DNA of 64,000 nt. It comes from Sodaliphilus sp050873765. GTDB lineage: Bacteria; Bacteroidota; Bacteroidia; Bacteroidales; Muribaculaceae. Where the stretch lies: NCBI GenBank assembly GCA_050873765.1, contig JBNMJK010000004.1, positions 3,141-67,140 of the forward strand, written 5' to 3'. A program made the translations under genes and the position numbers. Within the stretch, counting starts at the first letter, position 1. Each line of letters opens with the position of its first letter. The notes under the pieces were generated by a model. That model searched no databases. It had not been told where the DNA came from and was given only the letters and a program-made list of their open reading frames with translations. Of this stretch, positions 1 through 7,440 are shown piece after piece.

Positions 1-390
1 GAGTATGGGCAGAACATACATGTGGGCAACAATGTGGTGATTAATATGAACTGCACCTTTGTGGACAACAACCGCATCAATATTGGCAACCGTGTGCTCA
101 TTGCCTCAGACGTGAAGATGTACACCGCCACACACTCCACCAACCCAGCCGTGCGCAACCACAGCCAAAATCCCAATCCCGGCTACTGGTGCCAGACCTA
201 CGCGCGCCCCATCACCATTGAAGATGAGGTGTGGATAGGCGGCGGTGCCATTCTGCTGCCAGGTGTCACCATTGGCAAGGGCAGCGTGATAGGCGCGGGG
301 GCAGTGGTGACGAAAGACGTTCCGCCCTATTCTGTGGCAGTGGGTAATCCGGCAAGGGTGATCAAGCGCACGGAAGGCTTTCAGGAATAA
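1..390 (+). CDS. Sugar O-acetyltransferase, hexapeptide-repeat (maltose/galactoside acetyltransferase type), 5' end outside window
   Basis: The reading frame is open from base 1, so this is the C-terminal 129 residues of a protein that starts upstream. The visible part is a left-handed beta-helix built from hexapeptide repeats (for example VGNNVVINMN and IGKGSVIGAGAVV). It also has the family motifs NCTFVDNN, the catalytic-type histidine in YTATHST, and a C-terminal VAVGNPARVIK. Maltose and galactoside acetyltransferases transfer acetyl from acetyl-CoA to a sugar hydroxyl in the cytoplasm as trimers. The true substrate cannot be read from sequence. It lies 34 bp upstream of the DUF362 gene and may be the first visible member of that plus-strand run. 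Confidence 0.85.
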   Translation, partial: EYGQNIHVGNNVVINMNCTFVDNNRINIGNRVLIASDVKMYTATHSTNPAVRNHSQNPNPGYWCQTYARPITIEDEVWIGGGAILLPGVTIGKGSVIGAGAVVTKDVPPYSVAVGNPARVIKRTEGFQE

Positions 391-424
391 TTTGGAATAT
401 CAACATTAAAAAACAGTAAAACCT

Positions 425-1372
425 ATGATGAAGAAACTATTTGTTATGGCACTTGCCCTGGTGTGCGCCATCTCGGTATCGGCCCAGTCGAAAGTGTATA
501 TGACCAAGGAAATCAGCCCAGAGGCGCTGGTTCGCATCTATAAGGCACTGGGCGTGGCAGCCCATGGCCGTGTGGCCATCAAAATCAGTTCTGGCGAGAT
601 GGGCGGCAACAACTATCTAAAGCCTACCCTGATCCGTGGCCTTGTGGACGAGGTGAACGGCACGCTTGTGGAGTGCTGCACCGCCTACGGAGGCAGCCGT
701 CAGGACAAGGGTAAGCACTGGGAAACAATTCACGCCCACGGTTTCGACTCTATCGCAGCCTTCGACCTGATGGACGAATACGGACAGATGCGTATTCCTG
801 TAAGAGACAAGAAGCACCTGAAATACGACATCGTGGGCGACCATCTCGCCAACTACGACTTCATGATTAATCTTGCCCACTTCAAGGGACACGCCATGGG
901 TGGCTTCGGCGGAGTGCTTAAAAACCAGAGCATAGGCGTGGCATCGACCGACGGCAAGGCATATATCCACACAGCCGGCAAGGTGGCCGACCCCTCGCAG
1001 CTCTGGCAGAACCTGCCACAGCAAGACGACTTTCTGGAGAGTATGGCAGCCGCAGCACAGGGCGTGGCCGACTACTTCGGGAAAGGCAACATCGTGTACA
1101 TAGATGTGATGAACAATATGAGCGTGGACTGTGACTGCGACAACCACCCAGCCGACCCCGTGCTCAAGGATATGGGTATTCTTGCCAGCACCGACCCCGT
1201 GGCACTTGACCAGGCCTGCCTCGACCTTGTGTTTGGCCACAAGGCTAAGCCGGGCGACGACGAGAAGCCACTCATTGAGCGCATCAACCGCCAGCATGGC
1301 ACCTACATCACCGACTATGCCGAGAAAATAGGCTTAGGCAGCAAGACGTATGAATTGGTGATGATTAAATAA
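425..1372 (+). CDS. Secreted DUF362 domain protein
   Basis: This 315-residue protein has a Sec signal peptide (about residues 1-21, ending VSA-QS) followed by a DUF362 domain over nearly the whole mature part. The typical run GHAMGGFGGVLKNQSIG is visible near residues 155-172, and a cluster DCDCDNHPADP lies near residue 236. DUF362 proteins are often linked to iron-sulfur or redox systems, but their reaction is not established, and no ferredoxin CxxCxxC repeat is present here. It heads a run of redox-type genes (CMD-cupin, flavodoxin, SDR, FMN reductase), which suggests a role in redox stress. Two adjacent ATGs (425 and 428) are possible starts. Confidence 0.75.
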   Translation: MMKKLFVMALALVCAISVSAQSKVYMTKEISPEALVRIYKALGVAAHGRVAIKISSGEMGGNNYLKPTLIRGLVDEVNGTLVECCTAYGGSRQDKGKHWETIHAHGFDSIAAFDLMDEYGQMRIPVRDKKHLKYDIVGDHLANYDFMINLAHFKGHAMGGFGGVLKNQSIGVASTDGKAYIHTAGKVADPSQLWQNLPQQDDFLESMAAAAQGVADYFGKGNIVYIDVMNNMSVDCDCDNHPADPVLKDMGILASTDPVALDQACLDLVFGHKAKPGDDEKPLIERINRQHGTYITDYAEKIGLGSKTYELVMIK

Positions 1373-1434
1373 GCACATATATCTACAGAAAATTTTTTAC
1401 AAACATAAAAACGAATAAAAACAAGACAGAAGTT

Positions 1435-2253
1435 ATGAATAAAACGATTCTTACGCTATTACTCATACTACTATCAACTACACAAATTATGGCACAAAAT
1501 AAAATTACACAGACAGCCGGACGCACTCAGCTTGGCGAGTTCGCGCCTGAGTTCGCACACCTCAACGATGATGTGCTTTTTGGAGAAGTATGGAGCCGCA
1601 ACGACCTGCTGAGTCTTCGCGACCGCAGCCTGGTCACCATCACCTCGCTCATTAGTCAAGGTATCACCGACAACTCATTGAAATATCACCTCCAGACCGC
1701 CAAGGCCAACGGCATCACCCGCACCGAAGCCGCTGAAATTATCACCCATATCGCCTTCTACGCAGGCTGGCCAAAGGCTTGGGCCGCTTTCAACCTTGCC
1801 AAGGAAGTGTGGGCCGATGATGTGAAGGGCTCCGACGCCAAGGCCGCATTCCAGCGTGAAATGATTTTCCCGATTGGCGACCCTAACACCGCCTACGCCA
1901 AATATTTCAAGGGCAACAGCTATTTAGCACGCGTATCTACCGAGCAGGTGCCATTTGCCAACGTGACCTTTGAGCCAGGCTGCCGCAACAACTGGCACGT
2001 TCACCACGCCACCAAGGGCGGAGGCCAGATGCTTGTGGGTGTGGCTGGCCGCGGCTGGTATCAGGAGGAAGGCAAGCCCGCGCAGGAAATTCTGCCAGGC
2101 ACTGTGATCCATATCCCTGCCAATGTGAAGCACTGGCATGGCGCTGCCAAGGACAGCTGGTTTGCCCACCTCGCTTTTGAGGTGCCAGGCGAGAACTGCT
2201 CCAACGAGTGGCTTGAGCCAGTGAGCGATGCCGATTATAACAAACTAAAGTAA
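1435..2253 (+). CDS. Secreted carboxymuconolactone decarboxylase-cupin fusion protein
   Basis: The protein has 272 residues with a signal peptide at about 1-21 (ending IMA-QN). An N-terminal carboxymuconolactone decarboxylase (CMD) domain spans about 38-125. It has Glu98/Glu101/His105 in its helix motif but lacks the CxxC peroxidatic pair of AhpD-type members. A C-terminal cupin spans about 165-255. Metal-ligand candidates in the cupin are His188 and His190 (NNWHVHH) and His233/His235 (VKHWHG). CMD-cupin fusions are common in Bacteroidota and often sit next to flavodoxins and short-chain dehydrogenases, as here. The substrate is unknown; a small quinone- or lactone-type molecule is a guess from the folds. 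Confidence 0.85.
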   Translation: MNKTILTLLLILLSTTQIMAQNKITQTAGRTQLGEFAPEFAHLNDDVLFGEVWSRNDLLSLRDRSLVTITSLISQGITDNSLKYHLQTAKANGITRTEAAEIITHIAFYAGWPKAWAAFNLAKEVWADDVKGSDAKAAFQREMIFPIGDPNTAYAKYFKGNSYLARVSTEQVPFANVTFEPGCRNNWHVHHATKGGGQMLVGVAGRGWYQEEGKPAQEILPGTVIHIPANVKHWHGAAKDSWFAHLAFEVPGENCSNEWLEPVSDADYNKLK

Positions 2254-2282
2254 GCATTTATCCACTTCATAACTACGCGTAT

Positions 2283-2897
2283 ATGATCAAAATGATAAAA
2301 AGCCTGGCTGTGATGGCACTTGGGCTTCTGCTGCCCGTGTCGTGCACAGGCGCGAATCAAGCAAAAAAGAGTCAACCTATGAACAAGAATAGTAAAGTGC
2401 TGGTGGTGTATTTCTCGCACGCAGGCGAGAACTACGCCGTGGGCAATGTGAAAGTGGGAAACACCAAGTTGGTGGCCGACGAAATACAGAAAGTCACCGG
2501 CGGCGATGCCTTTGAAATTGTGGCAGAGAAAAACTACGACATGCCCTACGATGCTCTGACCGAACTGGCCAAGAAGGAGACAGAGAGCGGTGAGAAGCCA
2601 GCCTTTAAGGGCAGTGTGCCCGACATGGCGAAGTACGACACCGTGTTTGTGGGCGGTCCCATCTGGTGGGGCACATATCCACAGGTGATGTTCACCTTCT
2701 TCGACAAATGTGATCTGAACGGAAAGACCATCATTCCTTTCTCCACCCACGAAGGCAGCGGACTGGGCAGCGTGGTGAGCGACCTGAAAAAGCTCTATCC
2801 AAAGGCCACCGTGAGTGGCGCGTTCAGCATCTATGGGCACGAAACACGTGGCGACCTGTCGAAAGTGGACAAGTGGCTGAAAGGCTTGGGCTATTAA
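2283..2897 (+). CDS. Flavodoxin family lipoprotein
   Basis: This 204-residue protein has an N-terminal lipoprotein signal with a lipobox near LLPVSC (Cys at about residue 21). A flavodoxin fold follows: the FMN phosphate loop is VVYFSHAGENYAVG near residue 40, and the second flavin loop is FVGGPIWWGTYPQ near residue 122. Long flavodoxin-like domains of this kind bind FMN and carry electrons or reduce quinones. A lipid anchor would place it in the periplasm or on the membrane, which is unusual for a flavodoxin but seen in Bacteroidota. It lies 29 bp after the CMD-cupin gene and is probably co-transcribed with it. Confidence 0.85.
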   Translation: MIKMIKSLAVMALGLLLPVSCTGANQAKKSQPMNKNSKVLVVYFSHAGENYAVGNVKVGNTKLVADEIQKVTGGDAFEIVAEKNYDMPYDALTELAKKETESGEKPAFKGSVPDMAKYDTVFVGGPIWWGTYPQVMFTFFDKCDLNGKTIIPFSTHEGSGLGSVVSDLKKLYPKATVSGAFSIYGHETRGDLSKVDKWLKGLGY

Positions 2898-2922
2898 AAA
2901 AACTACAAATAATGACAATTTC

Positions 2923-4029
2923 ATGAAGGCTGTGTGGCTGATTATATTCCTCGTCTTGCCCATTGTGGGCTTGACTTATGTGCTGTGGCACATTTGGCAC
3001 TTGCTGCCTTTCGCTGGTTCATGGCGGTGGACAGTGACGGGTGTGGGCATTGCGCTGTTTTTCACCATGTTTGCCGGATTTTCTGGTGTGATAGAGAAAA
3101 TGCCGCTCAATATGGCCACGGTCACTTATGAGATAGGCAATTCCTTCATATTCATATTGCTTTACTTGGTCATGACATTCCTTGCCCTCGACTTGGGCAG
3201 AATGGTGCACCTGGTGCCTAAGGCGTGGCTATTCAGCAATGGCTACACTGCCACAGCCATATTAGCGCTGATGATTGGTGTGTTTGGCTATGGCAATATC
3301 CACTACTATCACAAAGTGCGCCAGCAGATGAGTCTGACCACCGCTAAGCCGATAGCCTTTAAGGGCGACAGTGCGAAGATTGTGCTTTTAAGCGACTTGC
3401 ACCTCGGCTATCACAACCGCAGGAGCGACTTCAAGAAGTGGGTGGATATGATCAACGCCGAGCACCCCGACCTGATTCTGATTGCTGGCGACATTATCGA
3501 CATCAGTGTGCGTCCGCTCTTTGAGGAGCGCGTGGCCGACGAGTTCCGCCGCCTGAAAGCCCCCGTGTATGCCACTCTTGGCAACCACGAGTATTATAGT
3601 GGCTCGGAAGAGGCCAGGACGTTTTACCGAGATGCAGGCATCACCCTCCTTCGTGACAGTGTGGCGAGCGTGGGCGGCATAGGCATCATCGGCAGGGACG
3701 ACCGCACGAATCAGCGCCGCAAGCCCCTGCAAGCCTTGATGAGTGAAGTGCCAAAAGGCGAATTTACCATTCTGCTCGACCACCAGCCCTATCATCTGGA
3801 AGAGGCGGAGCAATGTGGCATCGACTTCCAGTTTAGCGGTCACACCCATTATGGACAAGTGTGGCCAGCGTCGTGGATAACCAATGCCCTGTATGAAAAG
3901 GCGTATGGCTATTTGCAAAAGGGCCACACCCAGTATTATGTGAGTTCGGGTATGGGCATTTGGGGCGGCAAGTTTCGCATTGGCACCCAGTCGGAATACT
4001 TGGTACTGAACGTGAAACGAAAAAATTAA
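2923..4029 (+). CDS. Membrane-anchored metallophosphoesterase
   Basis: The protein has 368 residues. The first ~125 hold about four transmembrane segments, and residues ~150-360 form a calcineurin-like metallophosphoesterase domain. All five metal-binding blocks are visible: D158 and H160 in SDLHLG, GD at 189-190, GNHE at 220-223, H287 in LLDHQP, and GHTH at 306-309. This is the YaeI/YkuE-like arrangement, whose members act on phosphodiester or phospholipid substrates at the membrane. The natural substrate is not predictable from sequence. It starts 25 bp after the flavodoxin gene. Confidence 0.9.
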   Translation: MKAVWLIIFLVLPIVGLTYVLWHIWHLLPFAGSWRWTVTGVGIALFFTMFAGFSGVIEKMPLNMATVTYEIGNSFIFILLYLVMTFLALDLGRMVHLVPKAWLFSNGYTATAILALMIGVFGYGNIHYYHKVRQQMSLTTAKPIAFKGDSAKIVLLSDLHLGYHNRRSDFKKWVDMINAEHPDLILIAGDIIDISVRPLFEERVADEFRRLKAPVYATLGNHEYYSGSEEARTFYRDAGITLLRDSVASVGGIGIIGRDDRTNQRRKPLQALMSEVPKGEFTILLDHQPYHLEEAEQCGIDFQFSGHTHYGQVWPASWITNALYEKAYGYLQKGHTQYYVSSGMGIWGGKFRIGTQSEYLVLNVKRKN

Positions 4030-4043
4030 AATTATTAGAGAAA

Positions 4044-4883
4044 ATGCAGAACAACGATAAAAAAGATGTGCTGATTCTTACTGGAGCTGGCCAGATAGGA
4101 ATGGCGATAGCCAGAAGAATGGGTGCAGGAAAGAAAATAGTGATTGGCGACAAGAGCGAGACCAACGTGGAGAGCATTGCCGCCACCATGAGGAATGCGG
4201 GTTTTGATGTGGCCACCTATGTGATGGACCTCTCATCGCGCACTTCCATCTTGGGGCTGATAGCGGAAGCCCAGAAATATGGCGAAATAGCCATGCTGGT
4301 GAATGCTGCCGGAGTGTCGCCAAGTCAGGCGCCCATCAGCACCATTCTGAAAGTGGACCTCTATGGCACGGCTGTGCTCCTTGAAGAGGTGGGTAAGGTG
4401 ATTCGTGAAGGTGGCGTTGGTGTGACCATATCCAGCCAGTCGGGTCACAGAATGCCGGCTCTCACCCCAGAGGAGGATTTGCAGCTTGCCACCACTCCCA
4501 CAGAGAGCCTTCTGTCGTTACCGCTTCTTCAGACGCAAAACATTCGCGATACGCTCCATGCCTACCAGCTTGCCAAACGCTGCAATGTGAAGCGTGTGAT
4601 GGCTGAGGCGGTGAAGTGGGGCGAGCGTGGCGCGCGAATCAACTCCATTTCGCCGGGTATCATTGTCACGCCGCTGGCCATCGATGAGTTCAACGGCCCA
4701 CGAGGCGACTTCTACAAGAATATGTTTGCCAAGTGTCCGGCACAGCGGCCTGGCACAGCCGATGAGGTGGCTAATGTGGCAGAATTGCTCATGACCGACA
4801 AGGGCGCGTTTATCACCGGATCCGACTTCTTGGTTGACGGTGGCGCCACGGCATCATACTTCTATGGGCCGCTGAAGCCTTGA
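4044..4883 (+). CDS. Short-chain dehydrogenase/reductase (SDR)
   Basis: This 279-residue cytoplasmic oxidoreductase has the SDR signature set. The nucleotide loop is TGAGQIG at 13-19, NAAG lies at 87-90, a serine in the SSQSG block lies near 131, and the catalytic YxxxK is YQLAK at 174-178. The C-terminal SPGIIVTPLA and FITGSDFLVDGG blocks are also typical. The ATG at 4044 was chosen because an A-rich tract precedes it. The frame stays open upstream into the metallophosphoesterase gene, but a start there would overlap that gene. The spacing between the active-site Ser and Tyr (about 43 residues) is longer than the usual ~13, so the loop is unusual. Confidence 0.88.
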   Translation: MQNNDKKDVLILTGAGQIGMAIARRMGAGKKIVIGDKSETNVESIAATMRNAGFDVATYVMDLSSRTSILGLIAEAQKYGEIAMLVNAAGVSPSQAPISTILKVDLYGTAVLLEEVGKVIREGGVGVTISSQSGHRMPALTPEEDLQLATTPTESLLSLPLLQTQNIRDTLHAYQLAKRCNVKRVMAEAVKWGERGARINSISPGIIVTPLAIDEFNGPRGDFYKNMFAKCPAQRPGTADEVANVAELLMTDKGAFITGSDFLVDGGATASYFYGPLKP

Positions 4884-4944
4884 GGTGGTTTTAGATATAG
4901 AGATAAAACAGCAGAACTATAACATTATAAAAAAACGTGAGAAT

Positions 4945-5493
4945 ATGAAAAAGGTGATTGTGATATCCACCAGCTTGCGTGTAGGCTCAAACAGCGATAT
5001 GCTTGCCGACAAATTTGTGGAAGGCGCTGTGGCTGCAGGCAACGATGTGGAGAAAATTTCGCTTGTGGGTAAGGAGATAGCTTTTTGTAAAGGCTGTCTG
5101 GCCTGCCAGAAATTGGGTAAGTGTGTGATCAACGACGATGCCAACGCCATCATGCAGAAGGTGCTTGACGCCGATGTGGTGTGCTGGGCATCACCCATCT
5201 ACTATTATGAGATGAGCGGCCAGATGAAGGTGCTCATCGATAGAATGAACGCTATGTATCCGCTTGACTACAAGTTCCGCGACGTGTATATGCTCACTAC
5301 CGCTGCCGAGGACGCGCCAGAGGTGCCAAAGCGCGCCGAGGCTGGGCTGACAGGCTGGATCGACTGCTATCCCAAGAGCCACCTTGCCGGCACGCTCTTT
5401 TGTGGCGGCGTCGATGGCCCTCGCACGATAGAAGGCAATGCAAAATTGCAGGCCGCCTATGAGTTGGGAAAGAGTGTGGGCAGCGGCAAGTGA
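4945..5493 (+). CDS. NADPH-dependent FMN reductase-like flavoprotein
   Basis: This 182-residue protein has the flavodoxin-like fold of NADPH-dependent FMN or quinone reductases. The FMN phosphate loop is STSLRVGSNS near residue 8, and the flavin-contact loop SPIYYYEMSGQMK is near residue 83. A cysteine group, CKGCLACQKLGKC (about 47-59), is typical of the iron-sulfur flavoprotein or multimeric flavodoxin subgroup and may be redox-active. ATG 4945 was chosen over in-frame upstream GTG-type starts because it gives the normal family N-terminus MKKVIVIS. It is the last gene of the plus-strand redox run and is followed by a strong terminator. Confidence 0.87.
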   Translation: MKKVIVISTSLRVGSNSDMLADKFVEGAVAAGNDVEKISLVGKEIAFCKGCLACQKLGKCVINDDANAIMQKVLDADVVCWASPIYYYEMSGQMKVLIDRMNAMYPLDYKFRDVYMLTTAAEDAPEVPKRAEAGLTGWIDCYPKSHLAGTLFCGGVDGPRTIEGNAKLQAAYELGKSVGSGK

Positions 5494-5563
5494 CACTGCC
5501 AAAAAACAGAAACTGCTAAACGTAAAAGTCTGCGCGTGAGCGTGGATGTAGATTCTAAAAAAC

Positions 5564-5604
5564 GAGCTCAAAGACCGCCAGTGGCCTTTGAGCTTTTATT
5601 TTTG
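5564..5604. terminator. Rho-independent terminator, probably bidirectional
   Basis: The 9-bp arm AGCTCAAAG (5565-5573) pairs with CTTTGAGCT (5586-5594). An inner CC..GG stem lies in the loop, a T-rich tract follows on the plus strand, and an A-rich tract precedes. It lies between the end of the plus-strand redox genes and the end of the minus-strand EEP gene, so it can serve both. Confidence 0.85.
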
Positions 5605-5653
5605 CAAATGGATTAGTTAATTTATTGATGGATATAAAGATGCCCTTGGCGCA

Positions 5654-6451
5654 CTATGGCTGGAAAAAGTCGCTTAGCCTGAGCTTTGTGACAATAGCCC
5701 TGTGATCCGACAACTGGTCGGGTAGGGTAGTCGGGCAGAAGTGGGGCTTGAATGACTGCGAGGGAGCGTAGGTGAATAGATAGTCGATCTTTCTGTCTGG
5801 ATTCAAGGCAGGGAATGTAGGGTCGGTGCCAGAAATGTCGGTCATTGCTGCATGGAATTTGTGAGCGCACATTTCCTCTGGGTAGGCGTTGAAGTCGCCA
5901 CCGATTATAGTAGGCAGGGCAGTGCCTTTAATTTTGCCAATGATGTAATCGGCCTGCAAGCTCCTTGTCTCGGCGCTTTTTACATCGAGATGCGTGCAGG
6001 CAAAAGCGATTTCATGCTTCCCGTCAATTTCAAATTTTCCTAACAGAAGCACCCGTTGCTCCGTATGCTTGGGGTTTGGAAGTTGGAAACATTCCATATT
6101 CAAGCATGGGTGACGCGACAGAATGGCAATGCCATAATAGCCGCCGGCAAAATTAAGCGTTTTGCCAAAATAGCCGAACATGTTGGTTCTTGCTGCCAAT
6201 GCCGACACGATGTTGATTCCATTCATCTGTTTCGCATTGGCGCGATTTGTCATCACGTCCACCTCCTGCAGTGCCACAAAGTCGGGGTGGTGAGCATTGA
6301 TGAAATCCGCGAGAGAGTCAATCGTCGTCAGGCTGCCGGCACGAATGTTGTAGGTCATCACAACCAGCTCTTTGTCGGCGGCATTAGCCTGAAAACTGCC
6401 TGCCGCTATGAGCAAAAGGCTTAATAACAATAATTTCTTAATATGCTTCAT
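5654..6451 (-). CDS. Secreted endonuclease/exonuclease/phosphatase-fold enzyme
   Basis: This 265-residue protein has a signal peptide at about 1-24 (ANA-AD) and a full EEP (DNase I-like) catalytic set: Asn35 in TYNIR, Glu63 in LQEVD, His154 in THLD, GGDFN at 184-188, Asp223 in KIDYLF, and SDH at 248-250. The superfamily hydrolyses phosphodiesters or phosphomonoesters of nucleic acids, inositol phosphates and sphingomyelin. Its ATG overlaps the stop of the upstream gene by four bases (ATGA), so the two are translationally coupled. It is the last gene of the PUL's minus strand. Given the phosphodiester glycosidase in the same locus, a phosphoglycan substrate is a reasonable guess, not shown. 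Confidence 0.87.
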   Translation of the reverse strand: MKHIKKLLLLSLLLIAAGSFQANAADKELVVMTYNIRAGSLTTIDSLADFINAHHPDFVALQEVDVMTNRANAKQMNGINIVSALAARTNMFGYFGKTLNFAGGYYGIAILSRHPCLNMECFQLPNPKHTEQRVLLLGKFEIDGKHEIAFACTHLDVKSAETRSLQADYIIGKIKGTALPTIIGGDFNAYPEEMCAHKFHAAMTDISGTDPTFPALNPDRKIDYLFTYAPSQSFKPHFCPTTLPDQLSDHRAIVTKLRLSDFFQP

Positions 6452-7440
6452 TTTAATGGAGTGATTTGATCATTCAATTTACTATGGTGAAAAACAGCCT
6501 GCTTGCCATTGAAGTGGCCAATATACGAAAAATAATCCGGATCGGCTACGAGTGGGTTAAGAAACCACGTGTAGATGCCTTCCCAATGTGTGGTGTCACC
6601 GCTTTTGACAACGTGATTGCCGATGAGCTTGTGGTACGACTTGCTCCATGAGTTGCCGATAAACACCACATCATCGTCGGTGATGAGGTGATGGTCGCCC
6701 AGACCGGCTTCGGTCAAAAACGCTGCCGCATAGCAGACTTTCGATTTTTCGATGAATTGATGAAAGTGTGGTGCCGATTTTCGGGTGAACCTATCCACAC
6801 TGCCCACCGGAGTCCATCTGGAATATTCACCACCGGGAGTGAGAATCTCTGTTTCTCCTATCATCATCGACTGCATGCCATAATAGCGGGCAATCGTCAG
6901 CGGCTGGCGGTTGAGATAGTGATGGGTGGCCGACACTTGAATACTGTTGCCGCTAATGGTGTAGGTGACAGATTCCGTACAGAATTTTTGGGCGGAATCA
7001 GACGGATTCAGCAGCGTGTTGTGCACACATACTGTCACGCATTGTGCCTCACCAGAGAAATCAGCCGTTATTCGGTTGCCGTCAACAGATATGGAAACGC
7101 TGTCGGTATGAGCTGATGGCGATCCGTTGGCCAGCAGATGATTGCCACCGGTCCAGCCGGCACCGTCGATTAAAAACGGCCCGATATTGTCGCTTGTGGC
7201 CTCATTGACCACGGTGGTGTCGATAAGCACACGGCAGAATGTGTAGAGATGGTTAGCCATGCATCGGCGGAACTCATAGCTGATGGTGTGCTGCCCCTCC
7301 AACTGCGAACTGATACGAAGCAATTCTCCGTCCAAAGCCACGTGGATTGTGGCTTTGGCAGAGGAAACGAATACCGACGACAAAACTAAAATAGCGAGCG
7401 CCGATTTCAATGCTTTATACTTAAAAATAGAGGCAGGCAT
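6448..7440 (-). CDS. Secreted protein of unknown function in the PUL
   Basis: The protein has 330 residues with a signal-type hydrophobic N-terminus (about 10-30, ending AKA-TI). I do not recognise a family. The mature part is rich in beta-strand-like segments and aromatic residues. It contains HEGxY-like and WFLNPL segments near the C-terminus and several histidines (SAPHFHQF, THHYLN), which could suit a jelly-roll or sugar-binding fold. It is packed between the GH3-DUF4855 gene (stop and start overlap as TAATG) and the EEP gene (ATGA overlap), so the three are one translationally coupled unit. A carbohydrate-binding or lyase-like role is only context inference. Confidence 0.7.
   Translation of the reverse strand: MPASIFKYKALKSALAILVLSSVFVSSAKATIHVALDGELLRISSQLEGQHTISYEFRRCMANHLYTFCRVLIDTTVVNEATSDNIGPFLIDGAGWTGGNHLLANGSPSAHTDSVSISVDGNRITADFSGEAQCVTVCVHNTLLNPSDSAQKFCTESVTYTISGNSIQVSATHHYLNRQPLTIARYYGMQSMMIGETEILTPGGEYSRWTPVGSVDRFTRKSAPHFHQFIEKSKVCYAAAFLTEAGLGDHHLITDDDVVFIGNSWSKSYHKLIGNHVVKSGDTTHWEGIYTWFLNPLVADPDYFSYIGHFNGKQAVFHHSKLNDQITPLK

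Noticed and set aside
617..1297. Long open frame on the minus strand inside the DUF362 gene
   Set aside because: It lies wholly antisense to a clear secreted protein. It has no signal or family motif and repeats the pattern of high-GC shadow frames seen across the window.
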